Shown one piece after another: positions 1-6,055 of a stretch of DNA of 9,625 nucleotides. The notes under the pieces are model-generated. The model searched no databases. It saw nothing but the letters and a program-made list of their open reading frames with translations, and had not been told where the DNA came from. Position 1 is the first letter of the stretch. Each line of letters begins with the position of its first letter. Made by a program: the position numbers and the translations under genes. The DNA comes from CBFGWV01 sp965652545. GTDB lineage: Bacteria > Pseudomonadota > Gammaproteobacteria > Competibacterales > Competibacteraceae. The stretch spans positions 1-9,625 of the forward strand of contig CBFGWV010000189.1 in assembly GCA_965652545.1 (NCBI GenBank), written 5' to 3'.

Positions 1-212
1 ATATGGCCGAGCCCGGCTTTCCGCAGCAGGACAGTCCGAGGCCAGGCACCCTCCTTACGCCCACACGGATGTGTTTACGGCGAGTCGGACCCCAATCCAC
101 CCAACCTGGGAGGCGGGGGGAGGGCGAGGACCGCTCCGCACCCAAGGTCGGGCGTTGCGCGGCTGCCGAGTGCTACTGAAGCGACCCCAGAGCACTCCGC
201 CGATCAGCCCCT
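1..212. other. Left-edge stretch with no supported gene
   Basis: This stretch lies downstream of the udh stop codon and runs to the window edge. Reading frames are open here on both strands, but they are continuations of antisense frames of udh or lack a ribosome binding site and recognisable protein. I see no convincing hairpin plus T run that would terminate the udh transcript. A G-rich run (about 108-124) is the only compositional oddity. A neighbouring gene may begin or end beyond the edge. Confidence 0.5.
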
Positions 213-1007
213 TCAACCCTCGAAGTGCCCAGCCGCCGCAAACCCACCACCCTGGTAGCGTGTCGCCGGCGCATCGGGCGGCTCCGGCGGATGGGTGGCC
301 TCCACCTTCGCCCGAAACGGCTCCGAGCTGTCCTGCGGCTGCCAATCGATACCGACCACGTGATCGTTACTCCACCACTGATCCCGGTTCGCCGACGCCC
401 CGTACACAACCTGATGCCCCACCGTATCGGCCAGAAACACCGCCTTCACCAGCGCCACGAAATCGCCCGGGCTCAACCACGTCGACAGCATGCGACGGTC
501 CTTCGGCTCCGGAAAGCACGACCCGATACGCACACACACCGACTCCACCCCGAACTTGTCGTAGTACAAACTCGCCAGCGCCTCGCCATAACACTTCGTC
601 ACCCCATACAACGAATCGGGCCTCAACGGCACCGCCCCATCCAGGCGCTGGCTGCGCTCATAAAACCCGATCGCATGATTGGAACTGGCAAACAGAATGC
701 GCGGCACACCCTTCTGCCGGGCCGCCTCGAAGAGGTTGTAACACCCCAGCAGATTCGCCTGCAGCAGATCATCGAAAGCCGCCTCCACCGACACACCACC
801 CAAGTGCACAATGCCTTCGCAGCCCTCCACCAACGCCATCACCGCCGCCCGGTCGGCCAAGTCGCAGTGCACCACCTCTTCACCGCTTCCGGCCACATCC
901 ATCGGGGCAATATCCGACAGCCGCGTCGTCGTGGCCCAGCCGTGCAAGGCCTGGCGCAGCAACAGCCCCAACCCACCCGCGGCCCCGGTGATCAACAATC
1001 GTTGCAT
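213..1007 (-). CDS. udh: Uronate dehydrogenase (NAD-dependent, SDR superfamily)
   Basis: Predicted to oxidise D-galacturonate or D-glucuronate at C1 with NAD+, giving the aldaro-1,5-lactone (EC 1.1.1.203); cytoplasmic. The 264-residue length matches known Udh proteins. The N-terminal Rossmann motif TGAAGGLG (residues 7-14) binds NAD, D49/L50 lies in the usual CDL adenine-site position, SSNHAIGFY (108-116) holds the catalytic serine region, and YGVTK (134-138) supplies Y134 and K138. SSNHxIGFY and the tail YQGGGFxAAGHFEG are characteristic of Udh rather than of sugar-nucleotide epimerases. The ATG at 1007 is chosen over the TTG one codon upstream because AGGAGG (1019-1014) is then 6 nt away. 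It is the last gene of the operon, 18 nt after the dctM stop. The family call is strong; the preferred uronate cannot be read from sequence. Confidence 0.93.
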   Translation of the reverse strand: MQRLLITGAAGGLGLLLRQALHGWATTTRLSDIAPMDVAGSGEEVVHCDLADRAAVMALVEGCEGIVHLGGVSVEAAFDDLLQANLLGCYNLFEAARQKGVPRILFASSNHAIGFYERSQRLDGAVPLRPDSLYGVTKCYGEALASLYYDKFGVESVCVRIGSCFPEPKDRRMLSTWLSPGDFVALVKAVFLADTVGHQVVYGASANRDQWWSNDHVVGIDWQPQDSSEPFRAKVEATHPPEPPDAPATRYQGGGFAAAGHFEG

Positions 1008-1013
1008 CAAAAA

Positions 1014-1019
1014 CCTCCT
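1014..1019 (-). promoter_or_regulatory. Shine-Dalgarno site of udh
   Basis: A perfect AGGAGG on the minus strand lies 6 nt before the ATG at 1007 and only 3 nt before the in-frame TTG at 1010. The spacing decides for the ATG. It falls in the short dctM-udh gap, which shows udh is translated on its own from the operon mRNA. Confidence 0.75.
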
Positions 1020-1025
1020 ACGGAA

Positions 1026-2309
1026 TTAACCGAAAAGCAGCTTCGGCAGCGTCAGGGAAATCGCCGGCACATACGTCGTCAACAATAGTGCCGCCAGGAT
1101 GGCCAGATAAAACGGCCAGATCGTCAGCACGGTCTTCTCGATACGGATCTTGCCGATGGCACAGCCCACGAACAGGCACGCCCCCACCGGCGGCGTGCAC
1201 AAGCCCAGGCCCAGATTCATCATCAACACCATCCCGAATTGGATCGGATTCATCCCCAATTGGGCGGCAATGGGCAGGAAGATGGGTGTGCAGATGAGGA
1301 TCAACGCAGCCATGTCCATGATCATTCCGGCGATCAACAACATGACGTTGATCATCAACAACAGCAGAATGGGGTCGGTCGTCAGGCCGGTCAGCAAGGC
1401 GGCGAGCTGCTCCGGCACGCGGTAATAGGCCAGCATGTAGGCAAAGGCCATGGCGCAGCCGACGAGAATCATCACCATCGCCGTGGTGCGCGTCGCATTG
1501 GCCACTGCCGACTTGAAGCCCGCCCAATCCAACTCGCGGTAGACCAGCGTCGTGATCAACAGGGCGTAGATCACCCCGATGGCACCCGACTCGGTCACCG
1601 TGAACACGCCGCTGAGCACACCGCCGATGATGATGAACGCCGTGAACAAGCCCGGCAGCGCATAGATCGCCGTCACCAGCAGCGCGCTCCAGCCCGGGAA
1701 CGGCGTCGTCGGGTACCCGGCTTTTGCGGCCAGGATGCTGGCGGCGATGATCAAAAACCCGCACATGAGCATGCCCGGCACCACACCGGCCATGAACAAC
1801 TGCGCGATGGAAATACCGCCGCCGGCAGCCACCGCATACAGAATCATATTGTGGCTGGGCGGGATCATGATCCCGGCGATCGATGAGGTGACCGTCACAT
1901 TGACCGCATAGTCGGTCCGGTAGCCTTGCTGCTTCATCATCGGGATCAGCATCGAGCCCAGCGCCGAGGTGTCCGCGACCGCGGAGCCCGATATGCCGCC
2001 GAACAGCATGCTGGAGACCACATTGACCACGCCCAGCCCGCCGCGTCGGGCGCCCACCGCCGCGGTGGCGAAGCGCACCAGACGCTGGGCGATGCCCCCG
2101 TGCAGCATCAAATCCCCGGCAAAGATGAAGAACGGGATCGCCAGCAGCGAGAACGTCGAGACACCGGCTCCCACGCGCTGGAAGGCGACGACCAGCGGCA
2201 ACCCCTCGTAGAGAAACGCACCGACGGCAGCGATGCCCAACGCGAAGGCCACCGGCGTACCGAGCACCAGGGTGAATGCAAACAAACCCAGCAGGATGAA
2301 CAAACCCAT
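1026..2309 (-). CDS. dctM: TRAP transporter large permease subunit (DctM family)
   Basis: The large inner-membrane subunit of a tripartite ATP-independent periplasmic transporter. It forms the ion-coupled channel that moves substrate delivered by DctP. The 427 residues are almost wholly hydrophobic, with about 11-12 membrane segments. DctM landmarks are the MGLFILLG start, FGGISGSAVADTSALGSM (103-120), IPPSHNMILYAVAAGG (149-164), GMIMDMAALILICTPIFLPI (328-347) and CTPPVGACLFVG (371-382). The frame stays open for 61 codons upstream, but that extension is Arg/Cys/Trp-rich antisense of dctQ. The family start at M-G-L-F-I, preceded by GGAG about 10 nt away, is therefore used. It begins 1 nt after the dctQ stop (TGA-C-ATG), so translational coupling is likely. 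A uronate substrate is inferred from neighbouring enzymes. Confidence 0.93.
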   Translation of the reverse strand: MGLFILLGLFAFTLVLGTPVAFALGIAAVGAFLYEGLPLVVAFQRVGAGVSTFSLLAIPFFIFAGDLMLHGGIAQRLVRFATAAVGARRGGLGVVNVVSSMLFGGISGSAVADTSALGSMLIPMMKQQGYRTDYAVNVTVTSSIAGIMIPPSHNMILYAVAAGGGISIAQLFMAGVVPGMLMCGFLIIAASILAAKAGYPTTPFPGWSALLVTAIYALPGLFTAFIIIGGVLSGVFTVTESGAIGVIYALLITTLVYRELDWAGFKSAVANATRTTAMVMILVGCAMAFAYMLAYYRVPEQLAALLTGLTTDPILLLLMINVMLLIAGMIMDMAALILICTPIFLPIAAQLGMNPIQFGMVLMMNLGLGLCTPPVGACLFVGCAIGKIRIEKTVLTIWPFYLAILAALLLTTYVPAISLTLPKLLFG

Positions 2310-2310
2310 G

Positions 2311-2850
2311 TCAGCCGGCGCTCCAGTCGGAAACGGTTGCAGGCGCCCGCCACGATGCCGGCAGCAGCGCCACCAGGGCACGCACCGCATGCAGGCTGGC
2401 GAACAGACAGACGAACGCGCCACACAGGGCCAGCGGTATCGAGCGCACACCGGTGGGTATCCCCAGTAACGGGATGAGCGAGTTCCAGCCAAAGCGGGTC
2501 AGTGCAAGCCCCGCGCTGGCCATCGCGCCGCCGAATGCCGCCAGCAGGCCGAAGCTCACCAGGCGCATGGCCGCCGCCAGCCGCGGCGGCACCCAGTCGC
2601 GGAAGAACGTGATTTCCAGATGGGTCTCGCGGAACACGCCGGCGGCGGCGACCGGGAAGGTCATCACCGCCATCAACAACAACGCGACCTGCTCCACCCA
2701 GGTGGGCGTGGCGTTGAGCACGTAACGGCCGAACACCATCCAGCCAAATATCGGGATAAGCGTCACCAGGGCGATGCTGCCGATGAACACCAGCACCTGG
2801 CAGGCGCGCTCCGCCATACGGTCCAGCGTATCGAGCACGCGGATCACCAT
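2311..2850 (-). CDS. dctQ: TRAP transporter small permease subunit (DctQ family)
   Basis: The small membrane subunit that pairs with DctM in the TRAP transporter. It has 179 residues with four predicted membrane segments, about 17-38, 51-72, 93-115 and 134-160. Family features are FGRYVLNATPTWVEQVA (40-56), RETHLEI (74-80) and IPTGVRSIPLALCG (131-144). The frame is open upstream to 2916, but that would add 22 polar residues read from the dctP-dctQ gap. The ATG at 2850 gives the usual short N-terminus and has AAGGAG (2866-2861) 10 nt before it. It is 68 nt downstream of dctP and 1 nt upstream of dctM. DctQ proteins diverge quickly, so the assignment rests on length, topology, motifs and position together. 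Confidence 0.9.
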   Translation of the reverse strand: MVIRVLDTLDRMAERACQVLVFIGSIALVTLIPIFGWMVFGRYVLNATPTWVEQVALLLMAVMTFPVAAAGVFRETHLEITFFRDWVPPRLAAAMRLVSFGLLAAFGGAMASAGLALTRFGWNSLIPLLGIPTGVRSIPLALCGAFVCLFASLHAVRALVALLPASWRAPATVSDWSAG

Positions 2851-2870
2851 GGCCAGGACACTCCTTGGCG

Positions 2871-2902
2871 AAAAGCGACGGGAGCGCGTGGCGCCCCCGT
2901 CG
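2871..2902 (-). terminator. Intercistronic hairpin with short T run, likely partial terminator
   Basis: In the 68-nt gap between dctP and dctQ the arms CGACGGG (2876-2882) and CCCGTCG (2896-2902) pair perfectly. Past one A/C mismatch, GCGC (2884-2887) pairs with GCGC (2891-2894) around a 3-nt loop. That gives eleven base pairs, almost all G-C. Reading on the minus strand, the hairpin is followed by C then TTTT (2874-2871), and after it comes the dctQ ribosome binding site. The four-T tract is short, so partial termination or 3'-end protection of dctP mRNA is more likely than a full stop. Confidence 0.6.
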
Positions 2903-2918
2903 GGTTGCGGGGCCACCG

Positions 2919-3905
2919 TTACTTCTGGGCGTCCTGGATCTTGCGTACCAGCGGCTCCAGGTCCGGATTGTCGCTGAGGAACTTGGTGTACACCGGCTCC
3001 ATCGCTGCCTGGAAGGGTGCTTTGTCACCGATCTCATTGACCTTCACGCCGGCTTCCTCGACCTTCGCCCGGCTGGCCTGCGCGCGTTCGGCCCACAGCT
3101 CGCGCTGGTACTGGGCGGACGCCTCGCCGGCCTCGCGCACGACGGCCTTGTCCTCCTCGGACAGCGCGTCCCAGGTGGCCTGACTGACGCACAGGCACTC
3201 GGGCAGGATCAGATGTTCGGTGGTGGAGTAATACCCGGCGGCCTCGAAGTGCCCGGACGACTCGTACGACGGCCAGTTGTTCTCGGCCCCGTCGATGACG
3301 CCGGTCTGCAGGGATTGATAGACGTCGGCATAGGGCAGGGGGGTGGCGTTGCCGCCGAGCGCTTCCACCATGGAGACGAACAAGTCATTGTTCATCACTC
3401 GGAATTTCATGCCCTGGACATCCGCAGGGGTGTTGAGCGGCTTGCTGCGGTTATAGAACGAGCGGGCGCCGGAGTCGTACCAACCCAGTGCCACCAGCCC
3501 GCTCTCGGCCAGGCCTGCGGCGATGTCATCTCCCGCCTCGCCGTCCATCACCGTGTGCATGTCCTCGACGCTCTTGAAGATGAACGGCAAGGAGACGACG
3601 TTGGCTTTGGGCGAGACCTGGCCCAGGGGGCCGAGGTTGAACACGGCGAAATCGATCGCGCCCAGGCGCACCTGCTCGATGGCATCGGGCTGGTCGCCCA
3701 GCACGCCGGAGTGATAGACCTTGGGTTCGACGCGCCCCTGCGTGCCCTCGCTGACCGCTTTGGCGAACGACTCCATGGCGATCGAAACCGGGTACTCCGG
3801 CGGGTGGATGTTCCAGCCGCGCCAGTCCGCCGCACCGGCGGCACTGGCCATGGCGCAGGCCAGCACCGTGGCGGTGAGTCCGCAAACTCGCTTCACTGTC
3901 TTCAC
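2919..3905 (-). CDS. dctP: TRAP transporter periplasmic solute-binding protein (DctP family)
   Basis: The secreted receptor that binds substrate in the periplasm and hands it to DctQM. The 328 residues start with a Sec signal peptide: basic MKTVKR, a hydrophobic core to about residue 20, and probable cleavage after AGA (residue 25). Mature-chain DctP features are GVLGDQPDAIEQVRLGAIDFAV (68-89), KFRVMNN (167-173) with the conserved R169 that salt-bridges the substrate carboxylate, PYADVYQSLQTGVIDGAENN (191-210), and a C-terminal charged helix. The start is GTG at 3905, with AGGAGG (3918-3913) 7 nt upstream. A carboxylated ligand is expected from R169. Galacturonate or glucuronate is inferred from the surrounding enzymes, not read from the protein. 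It follows kdgD after 61 nt and precedes dctQ across a hairpin. Confidence 0.93.
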   Translation of the reverse strand: MKTVKRVCGLTATVLACAMASAAGAADWRGWNIHPPEYPVSIAMESFAKAVSEGTQGRVEPKVYHSGVLGDQPDAIEQVRLGAIDFAVFNLGPLGQVSPKANVVSLPFIFKSVEDMHTVMDGEAGDDIAAGLAESGLVALGWYDSGARSFYNRSKPLNTPADVQGMKFRVMNNDLFVSMVEALGGNATPLPYADVYQSLQTGVIDGAENNWPSYESSGHFEAAGYYSTTEHLILPECLCVSQATWDALSEEDKAVVREAGEASAQYQRELWAERAQASRAKVEEAGVKVNEIGDKAPFQAAMEPVYTKFLSDNPDLEPLVRKIQDAQK

Positions 3906-3912
3906 GTTGGTT

Positions 3913-3918
3913 CCTCCT
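3913..3918 (-). promoter_or_regulatory. Shine-Dalgarno site of dctP, supports a GTG start
   Basis: A perfect AGGAGG on the minus strand lies 7 nt before GTG at 3905, which opens the typical signal peptide MKTVKR. No ATG lies between. The consensus site suits a binding protein that is needed in large amounts. Confidence 0.75.
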
Positions 3919-3966
3919 GGTGGATGATGACGGCTTCTGTGTGCCGTTTTGGTGTGTTCGTTGTGT

Positions 3967-4890
3967 TCAGGCGGCCGTCACCGGGGCGCCTACGGCAGTC
4001 AGCAAACGGCCCAGGGCGCGGGTTTCATCGGCATCCAGGTCGGTCAGCGGGCTGCGTACCGGGCCCGGGTCCAGGCCAATCAGACGCATGCCGGCCTTGA
4101 CGATGGACACGGCATAGCCTTTGCGACGGTTGCGGATATCCAGATAGGGGAAGAAAAACTCGCGCAGCATCGTGTCCATGACGGCGTTGTCGCCGTTGCG
4201 CATGGCCTGGAAGAAACGCTGCGCCTGCTCGGGGATGAAATTGAACACAGCCGAGGAGTACGTGCTCACCCCGACGCCCTGGTAAGCCTTGGCATACACC
4301 TCCGCGGTGGGCATGCCGCCGATGTACACCAGCCGCTCGTCCAGCGTCGTGCAGACCCGTCCCAGCAGTTCGATGTCGCCGAGGCCGTCTTTGAAGCCGA
4401 TCAGGTTTGGGCACACATCGCACAGACGGGCCAGCGTGTCCGTCTCCAGCACGGCGTTGTCGCGGTTGTACACGATGACGCCGATGTCGATGGCTTCGCA
4501 GACGGCTTTGACGTGCGCGAACAGACCGGCCTGCTCGGCGCCGACCAGATAATGCGGCAGCAGCAGAATACCGTCGGCACCCGCGGCCTCGACCGCTTGT
4601 GCAAGCTCCACGGCGAGGGCCGTGCCGTAGCCGCAGCCGGCGATGATCGGCGTGTCGCCGGCCGCTGCTTTGGCGGTGCGCACCGTGTCCACGACCTCGC
4701 TTGGAGTGAGGGAGAAGAATTCGCCAGTGCCGCCGGCCGCGAACAAGGCTGCGGGCCGGTAGTCGCCCAGCCAGGCGATGTGATCGCCGTAGGCACGCGT
4801 GTCGATGCTGCGGGTATCGGGTGTGAATGGCGTAACCGGGAATGACAACAGTCCCGCGCCGATGGCGTGCTTGAGTGCTTCAGGGTTCAT
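3967..4890 (-). CDS. kdgD: 5-dehydro-4-deoxyglucarate dehydratase (decarboxylating)
   Basis: Predicted to convert 5-dehydro-4-deoxy-D-glucarate to 2,5-dioxopentanoate (2-oxoglutarate semialdehyde) with loss of water and CO2 (EC 4.2.1.41). It belongs to the DapA/N-acetylneuraminate-lyase TIM-barrel superfamily. The 307 residues are full length. FPVTPF (17-22) begins the barrel, GGTGE (53-57) binds the substrate carboxylate, Y141 in YNRDNAVL is the catalytic tyrosine, and K167 in GFKDGLGDIE forms the Schiff base. The sequences AAGGTGEFFSLTPSE, YNRDN and IGGMPTAEVYA (about 195-205) are typical of KdgD and unlike DapA. It is the first gene of the catabolic/transport operon, behind its own promoter, with AGGGA about 10 nt before the ATG. 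Other DapA-type lyases are a much poorer fit. Confidence 0.93.
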   Translation of the reverse strand: MNPEALKHAIGAGLLSFPVTPFTPDTRSIDTRAYGDHIAWLGDYRPAALFAAGGTGEFFSLTPSEVVDTVRTAKAAAGDTPIIAGCGYGTALAVELAQAVEAAGADGILLLPHYLVGAEQAGLFAHVKAVCEAIDIGVIVYNRDNAVLETDTLARLCDVCPNLIGFKDGLGDIELLGRVCTTLDERLVYIGGMPTAEVYAKAYQGVGVSTYSSAVFNFIPEQAQRFFQAMRNGDNAVMDTMLREFFFPYLDIRNRRKGYAVSIVKAGMRLIGLDPGPVRSPLTDLDADETRALGRLLTAVGAPVTAA

Positions 4891-4930
4891 TGGCGATCCG
4901 TCCCTCTCCGGCCGGTGTCTAATCGGGCGG

Positions 4931-4964
4931 AGTCATCATATGTATTTGTATGATGACTAGTCAA
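4931..4964. promoter_or_regulatory. Candidate GntR operator over the kdgD promoter
   Basis: AGTCATCATA (4931-4940) and TATGATGACT (4949-4958) form a perfect 10-bp inverted repeat with an 8-nt spacer. It covers the -10 and promoter spacer exactly. A second, overlapping perfect palindrome, TGACTAGTCA (4954-4963), covers the -35. The stretch 4946-4962 resembles the dyad at the gci promoter in 13 of 17 bases. A protein bound here would block RNA polymerase, as expected for a repressor of the adjacent GntR type. A transcription terminator is less likely because the arms are AT-rich and no T run follows. Confidence 0.65.
4935..4964 (-). promoter_or_regulatory. Predicted sigma70 promoter of the kdgD-dctPQM-udh operon
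   Basis: On the minus strand TTGACT (4964-4959) and TATGAT (4940-4935) are separated by 18 nt, each one base from the -35 and -10 consensus. Transcription would start near 4928, leaving a leader of about 38 nt before the kdgD ATG. The -35 overlaps the last sense codon and stop of gntR, so this operon need not depend on gntR transcription. Confidence 0.7.
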
Positions 4965-5730
4965 CAGGCGCGGATTTGCCTTGGGCGTCCCGGTAGCTGT
5001 CGAGAAGTGCGCGGTAGCGGTTCTGGCTGCCGGCCAAATGCGTTTGCATCGCGCGCCGCGCGGCCTCGCCGTCGCCGGCGCCGATGGCATCGACGATGGC
5101 GCAATGCTCCTGGTAGACCTTGTCCAGGTAAGCCTTGGAAATCAGCGAGGCACTCTGCGGGGCGCGCAGCAGGTGCCGCGGCAGGGCAGATGAATGGATC
5201 AGGTCCAGGAACGCGACGATGGCCTTGTTGTTGGTGGCTTCGGCAATGGCGCGGTGAAAGGCGAAGTCTGCCGCCTCGGTCGGCTCGCCGGCGTCGATGG
5301 CCTCGCGCATGGCATGCAGGTGCTCGCGGATCCGCGCCTCCTGCGCCCAGCTGCGGCGCACTGCGGCGACCGCGGCGCTTTGCGTTTCCACGGCAACGCG
5401 CAGCTCCAGCAGATCGAGTGCGCCGGCCGGGTCGGAGGGGGCGAATGCAGCCGGCAATGGGGAGGCATGAATCACCGCCTGACGCGGTGCGGTGACGAAA
5501 ACGCCGCTGCCCTGGCGCGGCTCGACCAACCCATCGGCGCGCAGGGCGGCTACCGCCTCGCGCACCACGGTGCGGCTGACGCCGAACTCCTCGGCCAGCT
5601 CTTTCTCCGTCGGCAGTCGCGCCCCCGGGCGCAGCGGGCCTTTCTCGATCCGTTCACGCAGCTCGCGCGCCATGGCGCTGGAGAGGCTCTTGCGCGGTGG
5701 CTTGCGTGCGCCACGATCCGTTTCACTCAC
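4957..5730 (-). CDS. GntR-family transcriptional regulator, FadR subfamily with FCD domain
   Basis: Probably the local repressor of the uronate genes, released by a pathway intermediate. The 257 residues contain a winged helix-turn-helix at about 15-80, with LPTEKELAEEFGVSRTVVREAV (39-60) as the recognition region and DGLVEPRQGSGVFV (66-79) as the wing. An all-helical FCD effector domain spans about 105-245. The FCD metal ligands can be placed as D155, H159 (ADFAFHRA), H209 (YQEHC) and H231 (QTHL), so a metal-assisted carboxylate effector pocket seems intact. GTG at 5730 is taken as start because GAGGA (5743-5739) is 8 nt upstream; the N-terminal tail is basic. Its stop overlaps the kdgD promoter/operator. 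I cannot name the exact orthologue (UxuR, ExuR, GudR and similar all belong here), so no symbol is given. Confidence 0.9.
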   Translation of the reverse strand: MSETDRGARKPPRKSLSSAMARELRERIEKGPLRPGARLPTEKELAEEFGVSRTVVREAVAALRADGLVEPRQGSGVFVTAPRQAVIHASPLPAAFAPSDPAGALDLLELRVAVETQSAAVAAVRRSWAQEARIREHLHAMREAIDAGEPTEAADFAFHRAIAEATNNKAIVAFLDLIHSSALPRHLLRAPQSASLISKAYLDKVYQEHCAIVDAIGAGDGEAARRAMQTHLAGSQNRYRALLDSYRDAQGKSAPVD

Positions 5731-5794
5731 CTGTGATGTCCTCGCGGGTCTTGTTCATGTTTGTGCACGGCACCCCTCATGATCCTGGCACCCA

Positions 5795-5905
5795 TAGGAG
5801 CCCTGCCCTCAGGGCGATTGCCCGATCCCGCGCCAACACCGTGAGCGGCATGCGGTCGGGGCATGATGGCCATTCGAACCGATCGCCGTGAGGGCACGGC
5901 TCCTA
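5795..5905. repeat. Inverted pair of REP-like palindromes (BIME-like)
   Basis: Two 24-bp arms, 5795-5818 and 5882-5905, are inverted copies matching at 22 of 24 positions, with 63 bp between them. Each arm begins TAGGAGC (GTAGGAGC in the second), the head of REP elements known from Pseudomonas and related gammaproteobacteria. Each also folds by itself: GCCCTG-CCCT-CAGGGC at 5800-5815, and GCCGTG-AGGG-CACGGC at 5885-5900. The two differences between the arms fall on paired stem positions and keep base pairing. REPs are normally mobilised by RAYT transposases, none of which is in the window. Confidence 0.75.
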
Positions 5906-5994
5906 CAGGTGCCCGGTTCCGTGGGCAGAGTCGTTTTCGTCTACACAGTATCGGCGCAGATGTGCATCCGGGCAAACTGGATGTATGACCTCTA

Positions 5995-6022
5995 TTGACA
6001 TAGTTGTACGATAACTTATCGT
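5995..6022 (+). promoter_or_regulatory. Predicted gci-gli promoter with overlapping candidate operator
   Basis: A perfect -35 TTGACA (5995-6000) is followed after 16 nt by TATCGT (6017-6022), a 4-of-6 match to the -10. Transcription would begin near 6029. A perfect 15-bp palindrome, ACGATAACTTATCGT (6008-6022, centre C6015), lies over the spacer and -10. TTGTACGATAACTTATC (6004-6020) matches the element at the kdgD promoter in 13 of 17 bases. Both promoters are therefore likely controlled by the same protein, most simply the adjacent GntR regulator. Confidence 0.65.
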
Positions 6023-6055
6023 TGTCCGCCACCGCCCGCCGCGACAGGACGCCCT

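Larger units (their letters stand above)
5731..6055. other. Divergent intergenic region between gntR and gci
   Basis: This 325-bp region separates the gntR start (GTG 5730, Shine-Dalgarno at 5739-5743) from the gci start. It contains an inverted REP pair (5795-5905) and the gci promoter/operator (5995-6022). I see no clear -35/-10 pair for gntR within 5731-5794, so its promoter is undefined. A weak match to half of the proposed operator, TGTATGAC, occurs at 5982-5989. No frame here has both a start signal and a protein-like sequence. Confidence 0.6.

Noticed and set aside
71..1088. Two long plus-strand frames (71-991 and 225-1088) opposite udh
   Set aside because: They are Pro/Arg/His/Thr-rich low-complexity products of a GC-rich antisense strand. 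They lack a convincing ribosome binding site and lie across udh, whose motifs are clear.
1018..1764. 248-codon minus-strand frame inside dctM
   Set aside because: It is an out-of-frame Arg/Asp/His-rich shadow. The membrane protein frame through the same bases is clearly real.
2310..2492. In-frame upstream extension of dctM to 2492
   Set aside because: The extra 61 residues are Arg/Cys/Trp-rich, antisense-like sequence lying within dctQ. The family start and Shine-Dalgarno spacing support 2309.
3930..3950. Hairpin ACGGC-N8-GCCGT followed by TTTT on the plus strand, upstream of dctP
   Set aside because: The stem is only 5 bp, and the T run is on the wrong strand for the kdgD-dctP transcript. 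No plus-strand gene ends here.
2865..4100. 411-codon plus-strand frame opposite dctP
   Set aside because: It is the mirror of dctP codon bias, rich in Gly/Arg/His/Val with no recognisable domain. dctP has a signal peptide and family motifs on the other strand.
4931..4958. The inverted repeat between gntR and kdgD read as a terminator of gntR
   Set aside because: The arms are AT-rich, the loop is 8 nt, and no T run follows on the minus strand. It coincides with promoter elements, so operator is the better reading.
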